NCBI GenBank assembly: GCA_964017185.1
Contig: OZ024879.1
Location: forward strand, 22,819,456-22,883,455
Direction of reading: 5' to 3'
DNA from: Rugalucina vietnamica
Lineage: Eukaryota; Mollusca; Bivalvia; Lucinida; Lucinidae
DNA length: 64,000 bases
In this document: one piece after another, positions 21,387 to 31,225 of the stretch
Numbering within the stretch: position 1 is the first letter of the stretch
Layout of the letters: each line of letters opens with the position of its first letter
Position numbers and translations under genes: made by a program
Notes under the pieces: model-generated
Database searches by the model: none
What the model was told of the DNA's origin: nothing
Seen by the model: the letters and a program-made list of their open reading frames with translations, nothing else

Positions 21387-21626
21387 TTTAAAAAAGGTAT
21401 CAATAATCAGAATTTTTTCCCAATGGTAATTTCAAGGATGAAGGTTGCTTTGCAGCCATAACATAGATCATCCGACTTCTTCTCACGTATTGCATGCACA
21501 GCAATAAGTTTATAGCTCTTTTAAATGCTTGAAAATGAAAACATGAATTGTTTAAACTTAGTTTACAAAAATTAAGATATTTTTAGTTATGTTTTAAATT
21601 GAGTCACTTTGGCTTTGGCTCTTGAA
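21387..21626. other. Spacer between two retroelement copies
   Basis: No gene or repeat recognised. Confidence 0.4.
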
Positions 21627-21633
21627 CAGTGAA

Positions 21634-21638
<5 letters not shown>

Positions 21639-21679
<41 letters not shown>

Positions 21680-22963
21680 GTTTAACGACGCGTCAACCCT
21701 AATGGGTCATTAGCGTCTAACAATTGTAAAATGCATAATTTAGTTCAGAGAAAAAGCAAAAAAATATGGTAAGAATTATCAAAGTTATAGATAATTGTTC
21801 CGCTAGATGAAAGATACAGTGATTAAAATGAAATGATAGAAATGGAGAAAGGTAGTTAAAAATTTATATTTTGTTAAAAAGGTTAGTTCGTTTTAAAAAT
21901 GACAAAATGCGTTCAACAGATACATTTTTGAATAAATCTTTCAAACTGTTACTTTGAAAGCAGGAACGACGTACATCTATAAAATCAATGCATTCAAGCA
22001 GAAAGTGCTTGACAGTTAATTGTGTGTCACATCCAATACATTGAGGTTTATCTTCTCGTTTAAGTAAATATGAATGTGTCAATCGTGTATGTCCAATTCG
22101 AAGACGAGAAAGAACAATCTCTTCCCGTCTCGAAAGTTTATGAATTAATCTTGGTCGTTTTACATGAGGTTCAATTTCTTTCAATTTATTGTCATCTGCT
22201 CTGCCCCAAATTGATTGCCATTCATTAAAGACATACTCGTTGATAAAAGGTTTAAAATTGATAAAAGGAATTTTAAAATCTGTTTGTTCTAGGCTCAGTG
22301 ATTCTTTTGCTTTCTTGTCGACTTGCTCGTTACCATATATTCCTACATGACTGGGAACCCAGCAATTTGTTGGTTTTTGGACATTGTATGGTTTAGGGCC
22401 TGAAGGACTGATAGAGAACCAGAGAAAATAACGAATTTGTTGTACGAGTTACAGTCATTAATGAAGTCTAAAGCTAAGTCAATAGCCTTAGCTTCTGCTG
22501 TGAAAATTGAAGAACCATCAGGTAGACGTAAAGTTTTGCAAGCGTCTTTGGAATAAGTAGCACAGCCTACTTTGTTATCTTCCTTTGAACCATCAGTATA
22601 AATAAAATGATAATCAGAAAATTGTGACTGTAGTTGGTGGAAATTTTCTTTGAGAAAGTGTGGATTTGATTCTGATTTTTTCCCTGTGTGAAGTGTCAAA
22701 TTTACTGTTGGCTTTCTAATGCACCATGGTGGAATTTCAGAAACCGAATGTTTTTCTATTTTATCTTGTTTGATTTTTGCTGATGTTAAAAGTGGTGCTA
22801 CTCGTAAACCAAAAGACCTGATAGCATTTGGTTTACTTTCATAACGCTGTAAGAGCTCGTCAGAAATATATGGTGGGAAAGTTACCTTATGTGCAGGATT
22901 AGAGGGGTTTGCTGCAAGTCTGATGGCATACTGAAGAGTAAGTTTTTCTCGACGCAAATATAG
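21639..22963 (-). mobile_element. I-like element, second copy, 5'-truncated
   Basis: Same family as 3204-10811, opposite strand. CAGTGAATTTGA flanks it at 21627-21638 and 22964-22975 (12-bp target duplication). It keeps the ORF2 end (connection, RNase H, Cys/His motif), the conserved 3' block and a tail made of ATCA-type repeats. It is truncated at the residue homologous to LYLRREKL of the first copy. An internal deletion of about 55 bp near 22365 and a D-to-G change in the third RNase H motif (FSGSLS) show it is inactive. Confidence 0.85.
21864..22330 (-). pseudogene. ORF2 fragment: C-terminal Cys/His region
   Basis: Downstream of the internal deletion the minus strand reads the N-E-x-V-D end of RNase H and then, from 22184, IHKLSRREEIVLSRLRIGHT and CIGCDTQLTVKHFLLECIDF, ending at 21864. 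It is colinear with 10300-10631 of the first copy. The ATG at 22184 is not a real start. Confidence 0.75.
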
Positions 22964-22980
22964 CAGTGAATTTGAAAAAG
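22343..22980 (-). pseudogene. ORF2 fragment: connection and RNase H
   Basis: From about 22963 on the minus strand: YLRREKLTLQYAIRLAANPS, then FIYTDGSKEDNKVGCAT, FTAEAKAIDLALDFI, and IFSGSLSVLQALNH. The third RNase H motif normally has D after FS; here it is G. The frame ends after SKNQQI, where an internal deletion joins directly to the GWVPSHVGIYGN-equivalent region in another frame. The longer open frame starting at 23056 includes foreign residues upstream of the truncation point. Confidence 0.8.
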
Positions 22981-23106
22981 AAAGAAAAAAAAACAAATAA
23001 AGATCATTAAACTTCATTGGGTTTTGGACCTTTGTTTTACAGCCTAAAGATGACAAGTAAAATGTAGTTGATTAAATCCTGAGGTAGCGATCTTTGGTAC
23101 AAGCAA

Positions 23107-23680
23107 ATGCCAACGGGCGGTAAACCACAAAGCTACAATCTGCGGAGTGCAGAAGACACCCGACAGCAAGCACAGACAGTGCAACAAGTGCTTGCTGAGA
23201 CAATCCATGAAACTATTCAACAAGACGAACCTGTTGAAGCTAACTCGTTACTAAACGTTAAGATAGCAACCTTCAAGTTGGAAGTGTTTCATGGAGATGA
23301 AACGGACAGAATTGAAGATTTTATCAAGCGGTTTGATCAATATACTTGCATTGCTGGCATAAAATAGGAGCAACATTTAGATATCCTCCTTTACGAGGGT
23401 CGAGCCAGGTGGCTTATAGACACTATAAAGCAACAGCCGAAAAATGTTGAGGATGCCAAGAAGGCATTAGAAAATAAATGTCAACAGGAAGTTATTGTGG
23501 AATTAATGTTTTCAACATGAAAAAGATGTCAACAGAGTCAATCAATGACTTAATTTATAGAATTGAAAAAAAAACAACTCATCACATGAGTTTACCTGAA
23601 AATGTTCGGGTAAAAATTGCCTTGGCACAAACAGTCAGAATGGAACAAGTGCCCACTCTCCATCATCACCACCTATAGTA
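23107..23680 (+). pseudogene. LTR-retrotransposon gag fragment
   Basis: The ATG at 23107 opens YNLRSAEDTRQQAQTVQQVL, then IATFKLEVFHGDETDRIEDF, KRFDQYTCIAGIK. This pattern (F.G....DR..DFI..F..Y, then LYEGRARWLIDTI after the stop) is that of Ty3/Gypsy-type capsid proteins. There is an in-frame TAG at 23365, and the frame then shifts near 23500 into FNMKKMSTESINDLIYRIE and SLPENVRVKIALAQTVRM, also capsid-like. No LTR, protease or RT was found nearby, so it is a dead fragment. It is not obviously the gag of the LTR element at 35 kb. Confidence 0.6.
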
Positions 23681-24239
23681 ATTTTTATAAATGGATTATG
23701 TTTGTGTCGTTGCCAATAAAAATTTTCCTGAGAAAAAAAAGTCATTCTTGAATGTCAAGTGTGAAACAGTCTGAAAGACGTGAATGAACTGCTAGAAGAG
23801 AAAAGAGCTAGATTGACAGCTTTATATGATACAGGACTCAATACACTGAATAAGATTTTTTGGCATTTCTCGAGAGGTGAACACTGCAGAGCTAATTGTC
23901 AATTATAACAATGCAACAAGTGTCTTTAGTATCACACAAGCGTCAGGCATCACTATGGGTCTATGCTTTGCGGAGAAAAAAATCAACAAGATGGCAAGTC
24001 CAGAGAGGTGTTATTTTAGAACTTTCCTGAAATCATATTCACTGGAATATACCCGTCTATAGGACCTTACGCATAAAGGTCACAATGTACGGCTCATCTA
24101 TTTTTGTCTTTGGCGCGGGTTCAAAAAGCCAGAGATCCAGATCAAGGTTCGAAGTGCACAGCTCATAATTGATATGTTTGCATCATGTAGTGAAAGATAA
24201 GGTGTCGATTCATCCATTTTTGTCTTTGTTTGAATTGAT
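23681..24239 (+). other. Unclassified coding-like relics
   Basis: Short open pieces such as DVNELLEEKRARLTALYDTG (about 23780-23840) and VNTAELIVNYNNATSVFSI (about 23877) look coding in composition but I cannot assign them. ALYDTG could be a retropepsin active site following the gag fragment, but the surrounding residues do not support it well. Confidence 0.25.
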
Positions 24240-24490
24240 GCTAATTGTCCAAGTCAACAGCTATGGTCATGATGGGACGTTGCTATGACGTTTCTGTTAC
24301 TCTACATACATTATTCTTTTGTAAAATGATGAGAAATCTATATCCACAGGTATCTGTAGCTGATGATATTACTCCACTTGATACAAGTTTACGGCAGTGG
24401 AGACGATCTGCAGCTCTAGCCATGGAGCTTTTAAAGCAAGAGATAAGAAGTACCGTTAAGAAAATGGATTAAATGACTGTGGATTGTTTG
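24240..24490 (+). repeat. Duplicated block, copy 1 (upstream of the Ulp1-like Cys)
   Basis: Contains CAACAGCTATGGTCATG, AAATGATGAGAAATCTATAT, GTATCTGTAGCTGATGATA, GGCAGTGGAGACGATCTGCA and ends ATTAAATGACTGTGGATTGT. It matches 24755-24775 and 24935-25130 in the same order. The open frame 24245-24472 gives VSVADDITPLDTSLRQWRR. After DCGLF the sequence diverges from copy 2, so this copy is cut at the presumed catalytic Cys. Confidence 0.55.
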
Positions 24491-24934
24491 CGCGCCGCAA
24501 TATTCATTAGATCATGTATCAACTACACAGTCGATCAGCGCTTAATTGAAGCATTCGCAATACCCACTTCCGTTACTAGACTACGGTTACAGATCGGAGT
24601 CCCTCTATGCAAGCAAGTGTGGGTTTACGTTTCCATTCGCATTTTTCAGAAACGATATGTTTGCATCCGGTACACTATAGGACAGTTGTGGTCTCAATTC
24701 ATGCATTTTTGTCTTTGTTTGTTTGCATTGAGGCTTATCGTCCCAGTCAACAGCTATGGTCATGTCGGGACGTTGTCTCCATTTTAGGGGACTTTTACCC
24801 AAAATGAAGATGCCATCCAAAAAGTGCTTCAAATAAAAACACTCAACTAAGCCAATAAGGCTTATATGTATGGACGTTGCCTCACACATGCATATGAATA
24901 GTCGTTACAGCTCTGAGCAACCTGTGACATTTTT
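24491..24934. other. Spacer between duplicated blocks
   Basis: Holds part of the duplicated CAACAGCTATGGTCATG word (24756) but no gene that I recognise. Confidence 0.35.
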
Positions 24935-25240
24935 TTTATTCTACTTGCATTATTTTTTGTAAGGTGATGAGGAACCTTCAACTACAGGCATCTGTAGCTG
25001 ATGATACTACTCCACTTGTTTTAATTATCCAGCAGTGGAGACAATCTGCAGCCCCAGGTATGGAGCCTCAAAGCAAGAGGTTAGTGACGGAGTCAACAAA
25101 ATAGATTAAATGACTGTGGATTGTTTGCAATAGCCAATGCATTGGCATTTTGTGTGGGAGAAGATTCAGCAGTGTTTATCTTGGGCCAGGCTAAAATGAG
25201 AGACCACATCGAGAAATGTTTAAGCCATGAATTTATGTCT
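24935..25240 (+). pseudogene. Ulp1/C48-like cysteine protease fragment, copy 2
   Basis: The reading frame through 25111-25235 gives NDCGLFAIANALAFCVGEDS and KMRDHIEKCL. D-C-G-L-F-A is the active-site Cys motif of Ulp1/SENP-like (C48) peptidases that occur in many animal transposons and orphan genes. The His and Asp parts were not recognised upstream. The preceding block matches the copy at 24.24-24.49 kb. A TAG lies just before the motif. Most likely a dead transposon-encoded protease. Confidence 0.5.
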
Positions 25241-25690
25241 TTGATAAATATTTGTAATGTATTGGTAAGTTCGGCAATTGTAAATCCAATATCTGGTGCA
25301 GATGGTGTCCCCAATTTATTAGCTTGTCGACCAAGCTTCCTTCACTCAACGACTGATAAAAAAGAAGAAATTCAAGTCACCGGGACATGTGTATACATAT
25401 GAGATAATTTTTCATGACTTTGTGTTTTTGTTCTTACTGGCGATCAACTGGCCTAAAATACCATCGCGTGTAATCTGTAAAGACGATCGCCCTTGCGACT
25501 CCTTTCTGATCCCATACATGTAGCCATGCATGTGCTATGTTTGTGCGATAGAGTTGAGAAGAGGGGATCCACTTGTCATGTGCTATGTTTGTGCGAAATG
25601 GATGGGGTCCACTCTTGTCATTGGACAGATATTGGACTAACTCTGGATTTCAGAGAAGCCAGTGGTTGATTAATACACTTTTAATCCGGT
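25236..25690 (+). repeat. Direct duplication of about 450 bp, copy 1
   Basis: From ATGTCTTTGATAAATATTTG through CCAATATCTGGTGCAGATGG, CACTCAACGACTGATAAAAA, GTGTATACAT, to ATGTGCTATGTTTGTGCGA and TATTGGACTAA..CTGGATTTCAGAGAAGC. Every word reappears in the same order at 25771-26190. Confidence 0.7.
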
Positions 25691-25770
25691 TCCGGCACGG
25701 GTATGACAAGTCTGTGTTGGAAGACAGAGTTGGTCCCATGTTTGACAAAGCCAAATGATTTTGAGTTACA

Positions 25771-26190
25771 CTGTCATGTCTTTGATAAATATTTGTAAGA
25801 TATTGGTAAGTTCCACGATTGCGAATCCAATATCTGGTGCAGATGGTTTCCCTCATTCATTAGCTTTTCGCCCTGGCTTCATTCACTCAACGACTGATAA
25901 AAAGAACAAATTAAAGTCACTGGAACATGTGTATACATGGGATAATTTTCATGACCGTGTGTTTATTCTTACTGGCGATCAACTGACCTAAAATTCCATC
26001 ATGTGTAATCTGTAATGACGACCGCCCTTCGACTCTTTCCTGATCCCATGTTGCCATACATGTGCTATGTTTCTGCGTTAAGCTGAAGGAGAGGGGATCC
26101 TCTTGTCATGTGCTATGTTTGTGCGATAGAGCTGAAGGAGAATGGATCCACATGTCATTCAGGTATTGGACTAAACCTGGATTTCAGAGA
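25771..26190 (+). repeat. Direct duplication of about 450 bp, copy 2
   Basis: Second copy of the block at 25236-25690, with scattered substitutions and small indels. Inside both, the phrase CATGTGCTATGTTTGTGCGA is itself repeated two or three times with a GGATCC-containing spacer. Confidence 0.7.
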
Positions 26191-26421
26191 AGCTATTGGC
26201 TCAGTCATACACTATCCGATGCAGACGTAAAAGGGAGTTTCCGTTACCTTTCTACTGACAATGGAAAAAGTGTGTGCAACGCATTTTTGAAATTATACCA
26301 TATAAACAAAAGCAGATTAAATGCTCTCAGCTGCAAGAAGCCGGTGCAAAATGTTCAAAGGTCTTTGAGTTCAGATTCAACAGAGGCAGTGTCTTGGCTG
26401 GAGGACTATGCATCATATTAT

Positions 26422-26431
26422 GGTGATAGAA
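26422..26431. repeat. Target duplication, left (GGTGATAGAA)
   Basis: Identical to 26488-26497. The two copies bracket the 56-bp insertion exactly. Confidence 0.85.
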
Positions 26432-26487
26432 AGGTACAAGTAGGCAAAGATCAGGAAAAGGCGCAATCAGCAAAAGATTCCCACTCT
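26432..26487 (-). mobile_element. 56-bp 3'-end insertion of the Penelope-like(?) family
   Basis: On the minus strand this is only the last 56 bp of the family seen at 5.27-7.16 kb: it starts in AGAGTGGGAATC, contains GATTGCGCCTTTTCC and ends TTGCCTACTTGTACCT. A perfect 10-bp target duplication flanks it. It defines the element's 3' end to the base and shows that extreme 5' truncation still gives target-primed insertion. Confidence 0.85.
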
Positions 26488-26590
26488 GGTGATAGAATGT
26501 CACACAACACAGCCATTCTGCTGCCATATAAAACACAAAACAGTTTCTTTATTCAACCTACAAAAGAGAGATGAGTGTCAATGTTGCCTC

Positions 26591-27660
26591 CCTTACAAGA
26601 TTTTACAAGCTTTGGAAGCAGTACCTGCCACATTAAAGAAAAAAGAAGGTGTGTACTTAATGATACCACAGCCTTAGTATTTAACTAGCAATATGATAAA
26701 TGGTAAATGTATTCCTGTAGTCTATTACCGTATCATAACAATTCAAGATTTAGATTAATGTATTTTCCAAAATACATAAACAGTGAACACTGCATAAAAA
26801 ATGTAGTTCGCTTTTAAAAGACAATTGTCACTTGAAAGACCATATTTCAGATATAAGAAAACACCCTCCTAATACACCAGTAGAAAATATTCCCTTTACT
26901 TTGCTATGCACGTCACATCAATCTAGCTCGATCGATCACTATCGGATTGTTAGTAAATTTATGGCTGTTTATTTTTAGACTTGACTCGTTCAGCCTCTCG
27001 ATACCTGGTGTATTATGCATATAATTATGTGTCGTGACAACATTAATTGTCATGGGAAATGGATGAATAGTCACGTTACCTTGGTGTAAATAAGATTAAT
27101 TTTGACATCTACCCGGCCACAGTGAACATTGAAATTAAATTATGACCAGGCAGGATAATGGTGCAGGTAGAAGATTCGTGCTGCGAGGTCGCTTACAGTG
27201 ACGCAACACCGCTTACAGTGACACACATTGTAAGTACTTAAGTACTACAGGTGTATATATAGTGGTTGTCATGTCTGACTACGCAAAACAAAGGTACAGG
27301 TCAGCTCGCTTGTACGATACAATTAATCCAAAGAAAGCTAGATTCGTGTGCCCTGGAACCATGAACGGCTTCTCAAGTTGTGTAGCAGTTTTTGCAACGG
27401 CATTCAAATCTAACTGTCAGTCAGATAGGGCATTAGACTAAAAATTTCAAACTAAAGATAATTATTGTGGGATTGTTGTTAGCACTTTTTTTAGAAATAA
27501 CTATTTAAGTCAATAGATTTGAACCAGTTGATCTTCCAGAAATTTTACCAAAAACAATTAATAAGTATTTATGAAGAAAACCAAGTTAAACTGTCAAATG
27601 TCAGCAAACAGTTTGAATTTGCCACCATTTTTATTTTGGGGCGGAGCTTATCCTTTTATA
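26591..27660. other. Spacer, nothing recognised
   Basis: No convincing gene or repeat on either strand. Confidence 0.4.
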
Positions 27661-27666
27661 GCAGAG

Positions 27667-27790
27667 CCTGGGGTTTAAAAGCGTCTTTAACCCAACATTA
27701 TATTTGGAAATCAATTCATAGTGTCAACGATGAATTTTTTTTTGAAGTTTATGATACCATAGCCCTGTTGGAGAAGTTTTGGAACATCAT
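27667..27790 (-). mobile_element. Fragment of the Penelope-like(?) coding region
   Basis: The minus strand matches 5305-5420 of insert 1 (AAAACTTCTCCAACAGGGCTA through TTTCCAAATATAATGTTGGG to AAGACGCTTTTA), the NKCLTAKLLQQGYRYHKLRK region. Both ends are lost. The plus-strand open frame over it is only its shadow. Confidence 0.75.
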
Positions 27791-27799
27791 TAGGAAGAG

Positions 27800-28190
27800 G
27801 AAATAAAAGTTTATATGAATGGTCAAGGTCACATGACCAAGATTGCCGTCATGGCTATAAAATGCAAAATGTTTTAAAAATCTTCTTCTTCAGAACCAGA
27901 AGGCCTATGATTTTTAAACTTGGCATGAAGCATTAAGGGGCGGAGGTCTACAAAATTTGTATAAATCATGACACTGGGATGACCTTGACCTATTTCACGG
28001 CAAGGTCAACTTAGACCGCCCATGCATTTGAATGGAGAAAATTGTTAAAACGTCATTTGAAGGACAAAACTTGCAGTTAATTGGCAAATGGACTGAGTTT
28101 TTATGATTTGAAAAAGACAATTATTCTGACCCTGTCCTAGGGTTATATACATGCATTCTACCATTCTAGTCTAACAAGTTTATTGGTACA
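27800..28190. repeat. Possible interspersed repeat with AAGGTCA/TGACC words
   Basis: Contains AAGGTCACATGACC, GAACCAGAAGGCCTATGATT and GATGACCTTGACC. Such phrases are common in mollusc intergenic repeats in my memory, but no second copy of the whole block lies in this window. Confidence 0.3.
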
Positions 28191-28200
28191 TGTATATATC

Positions 28201-28534
28201 TCAGGTCTCAGTTGAGCGTTTACAGGACCATTGGTCCTCTGGTATTTCTAACATGGTAGGTGAAGGTTTTTGACGTATTATCATTTCAACATAACATACT
28301 TGTTCTTCTAAAGGTTTCTGTGGTGTCCCCGCGTTTGTTTCGTGATGCCGTACCGTGATGAAGAACATTACTCCAAACTCTTGTGACATTGTTTTTATCC
28401 ACCTTGCACCTGTCCGCTACAGCTGATTTAACTCCTTTTGGAATTACACCTCTGTTTTTATCAGCACCAAAACTGATTAGTTCGTCTAATATCAATTGCT
28501 TTAAGTCTTCTCTAATGGCTGTAGTTGACGTCAT
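28201..28534 (-). pseudogene. HTH-containing transposase N-terminus (Tc1/mariner- or pogo-like)
   Basis: From 28534 on the minus strand: AIREDLKQLILDELISFGAD, KGVKSAVADRCKVDKNNVTR, VWSNVLHHGTASRNKRG. After a one-base shift near 28325 it continues KPLEEQVCYVEMIIRQKPSP TMLEI. A homeodomain-like HTH (S.VA.....V....V.RVW), then a KRG linker and a second helical block (I...PS....EI), is the DNA-binding half of many DNA-transposon transposases. No DDE catalytic region follows. Family assignment is uncertain. Confidence 0.5.
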
Positions 28535-28791
28535 GTTCCCCTTTTAAATTTGACCCATTACCCCTTCAGAAGCTTATACTATAATTGCATTTAGGCTGGT
28601 TATCTTTTCACATGCTCCGTCGTCCGCGTCCCCTCTTAAATTTGGTTCATTATCCCGAAGGATCAGAAGGCTATACCATTGCTGTGTTTCACGTAGGTTG
28701 GATCGATTCTTTTAAAGTACCAAATCGGAGGTCCGTGTATGATACGGACGACGAAAGCGTACATATGGATGGACGGCATATATTGTACTTA
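28535..28791. other. Spacer, nothing recognised
   Basis: No gene recognised; the plus-strand frame at 28585 has no family signature. Confidence 0.35.
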
Positions 28792-29102
28792 TGCACTAGT
28801 CATTTGTAACCACGGCCCCACCTCCGGGGAAAAGCGGGTACTTTGACTTATGATCCAGCAGATCCCAGCTAAAAGTCTCGCCCTGCGGGGACAACTTGTT
28901 GGTAAAACCACTGCTGTTTTCCCCCTCAGTCTGCCGCGAGTATGATTTCATGGCTCTGCTGCTTTGCATACATGTATATAATGCAAACCCGGGTAGTTCC
29001 CCCGCCCTTCGGGGGATAATTTGAATGCGAACCCCCCGTTCATTTTCGTGGCTATCCCCGCCTTGCCCCAGGGTGGGGGCCGGGTTACACATTACTAGTG
29101 CA
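28792..29102. mobile_element. MITE-like element with inverted terminal repeats
   Basis: The left end TGCACTAGTCATTTGTAACC followed by CGGCCCCACCTCCGGGG is the imperfect inverse of the right end (CCAGGGTGGGGGCC, GGGTTACACATTACTAGTGCA). Terminal inverted repeats are about 35-40 bp, the whole is about 311 bp, and the interior is GC-rich without a gene. A target duplication could not be decided. A truncated relative lies at 19488-19625. Confidence 0.7.
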
Positions 29103-29589
29103 GTTATCTGGCGTTCACCAGTCCGTTGTCGTACGTCAATGGTAGATACATTTTCGTTGAAAAATTTTCGTTGTGGTCAGGCAGGCATTTTCAGCAGCAC
29201 ATTATGTTTCGCTGTGGCATTCTGGTCGTATCGGTTCCCGATCCTCGCTTATTCTAATTTTGCTTCTAGTAAGTATAACCTTGGATATTCTGCGAGAGAG
29301 AAACATTGTTAGTGGATCCGTGGGTGGGTTCGTGATTTTATGAGTGAGTTAAGATGGTTAAAATGATACAAAGGCACGAACGGCTGTTTAGACTTAAATT
29401 GAACTCTCATCCTATTATCTAGCTTTGATATAAGTTCAACTCATTGCTGTCGTGCAACCCTAAGAAAGGGGGTCCATAGGCAAATAGTGAAGACCCAGGT
29501 TCGACTGTTTTCTAACAGAAAAGTTATAAATGGAACAAAATCCAATTAAAAAGTACACCTACCACCCCTTAAGTGACGAATAGACTCTG
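29103..29589. other. Spacer, nothing recognised
   Basis: No gene or repeat recognised. Confidence 0.4.
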
Positions 29590-29845
29590 CTTTTATTGTG
29601 ACGGTACTTTTGTTGTGATTCCTTTTGTTTTATGATTGTGTGTCGATTTTGTGCCGTTCGCACCTTTTATGCGCGTCTTTAAATATTGATTTCAGTTTAG
29701 CTGAGTGGCCACCTTCTGGGGAAAAGCTGGTTACGCGGCTTACTCTACGTTCTGTCTGCATGTGCTAGTGTCGATTTGTTTTTTTTTCCACGGGTTGCAG
29801 GGTTCAATTTTGGTTCTCATTGCACCAGTTCCTGGTAATTGCTTC
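29590..29845 (+). mobile_element. Strongly diverged 3' end of the Penelope-like(?) family
   Basis: Order and spacing of words match the 3' region elsewhere (TTTTGTTTTATG, GTGCCGTTCGCACCTTTTATG, GCTGAGTGGCCACCTTCTGGG, CGGCTTACTCTACGTT, CTCATTGCACCAGTTCCTG) but identity is low. Probably an old copy or a related subfamily. Confidence 0.5.
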
Positions 29846-30808
29846 AAATACATTACAACTGAAGAGTCTATTCTTTAAACACAAAGAAGCACAGAGATAG
29901 GCTTTACCGCTTCAACTTTTAGGCGTCTGTTCGATACGAGAGATTTCTGATCGAATATGTCGGCGACTAGTAATTTTAATGGGTGCTTTTTAACAGATTA
30001 TTTGGGACGCTATCTATAACATCATTAAATGATGAAAGTTAAGCCATCTGGTTTATAATCGGGTGTCTTTCACTCTTTTGTTAAAAATTGACACTTGATG
30101 AAAGAAATATTATAAAACCGGCTTCAAATAATTACATTCTAAACCGTTTCATGATGATATTTTTTTCTTCTTCTAAATAATTGCCTGGCCTCGACATTAT
30201 GAGAGCAAATGGAGGCTGAACCACATATTTTAATTTATTATAATGAGGTCTGGCTGGGTTTAAACATCGCGAATATTCGATGCTCTGATCAGTGCGCGCT
30301 CTGATTTCAGACATATACGGTGGGCATTTGGTGCTAGCACATAAAATAACTCTGCGGTTAATTGCCTTACTTTTAAAACAAACATGTGGGGCTAATCACA
30401 ACATATATTATAAGAATTAAGGGAAAATAAGGAAAGCTAGCCTTAATTATCATCAAATTCGCATTTTATCTGAAACTTGTTAAATTGTGTTTTCTTGGTG
30501 GTGTTAAATATGAACTTTAGGATAGGATAGCTTTCAGTCAGTAGGTCTATCTAAAACATAAAATTTCGGATAATAATTAGAATTGGAGACTTGTATGTGC
30601 AAAGTTCCAGTAAATACCAACCATATGTGTTTGTGGTTTAAGCACACGCATAAATCGTGAGATATTTCGTTGGATATTGTTGGAACTATAAGTATTTTAC
30701 ATTTGAAGTATACGAACAGTTTCATCGAGAAAAAAAATTTGAGAATGGCTCAGTCAACCATGCTTTCAGTAGGATCTGACGTAGAAATTAAAGTCAGATA
30801 CGTCAGAC
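29846..30808. other. Spacer, nothing recognised
   Basis: AT-rich, no coherent coding or repeat signal. Confidence 0.4.
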
Positions 30809-31207
30809 ATGGATCAGAACGTGTTTGTCGAACATTTGGCTAATTTGGCGAGTCATTGTATCGAGACCTTTTCAAGGTTGGTAAGGGCCAACGTTCCTCA
30901 TCTACGCTGTTTGCCAACACTAAGGATACCTTTACTAGACAAGGACTCTGATTGGGTTGAACTGACTGACACTAGTTTTCCAAAATTTGTGAAGTCTGTC
31001 AGGTGTGACATGTCGGAAGATCCAAAGTTCCAATTAAAAGTTGTCGATGCAACTTCTCCTGCAGTTATCAAACATCCGGGTACTCAGTATTGCCCGGGAA
31101 GAATTGTTCCAACGGCAAGTTCTAGCAAACGTTATCTCGGTGGTGACTTCGATACTTTGTGCAAAGAAAAAATAAAACATACGTCAGTCCGATTTAAATG
31201 GACATAA
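30809..31207 (+). CDS. Unassigned 132-codon open frame
   Basis: The ATG at 30809 gives a hydrophilic protein with no known motif (FSRLVRANVPHLRCLPTLRI, DKDSDWVELTDTSFPKFVKS, GTQYCPGRIVPTASSSKRYL). Composition and length suggest a real coding origin rather than chance. A Helitron Rep fragment follows on the same strand, so it may be part of the same transposon or a captured exon. No splice sites were defined. Confidence 0.35.
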   Translation: MDQNVFVEHLANLASHCIETFSRLVRANVPHLRCLPTLRIPLLDKDSDWVELTDTSFPKFVKSVRCDMSEDPKFQLKVVDATSPAVIKHPGTQYCPGRIVPTASSSKRYLGGDFDTLCKEKIKHTSVRFKWT

Positions 31208-31225
31208 ACTTGAAAGAAGATGAAC

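Larger units (their letters stand above)
26170..26590 (+). pseudogene. Transposase-like relic, split by a tiny retro-insertion
   Basis: The frame reads KGSFRYLSTDNGKSVCNAFL, KLYHINKSRLNAL, TEAVSWLEDYASYYGDR and, after the insert, AILLPYKTQNSFF. The order (VC...FL....I...RL, then W...Y....GDRMP-like, then LPYKT) matches my memory of a family of uncharacterised transposase-like proteins of fish, cnidarians and molluscs. The catalytic core is absent. Retroelement sequence at 26432-26487 interrupts the conserved GDRM stretch. Confidence 0.45.
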
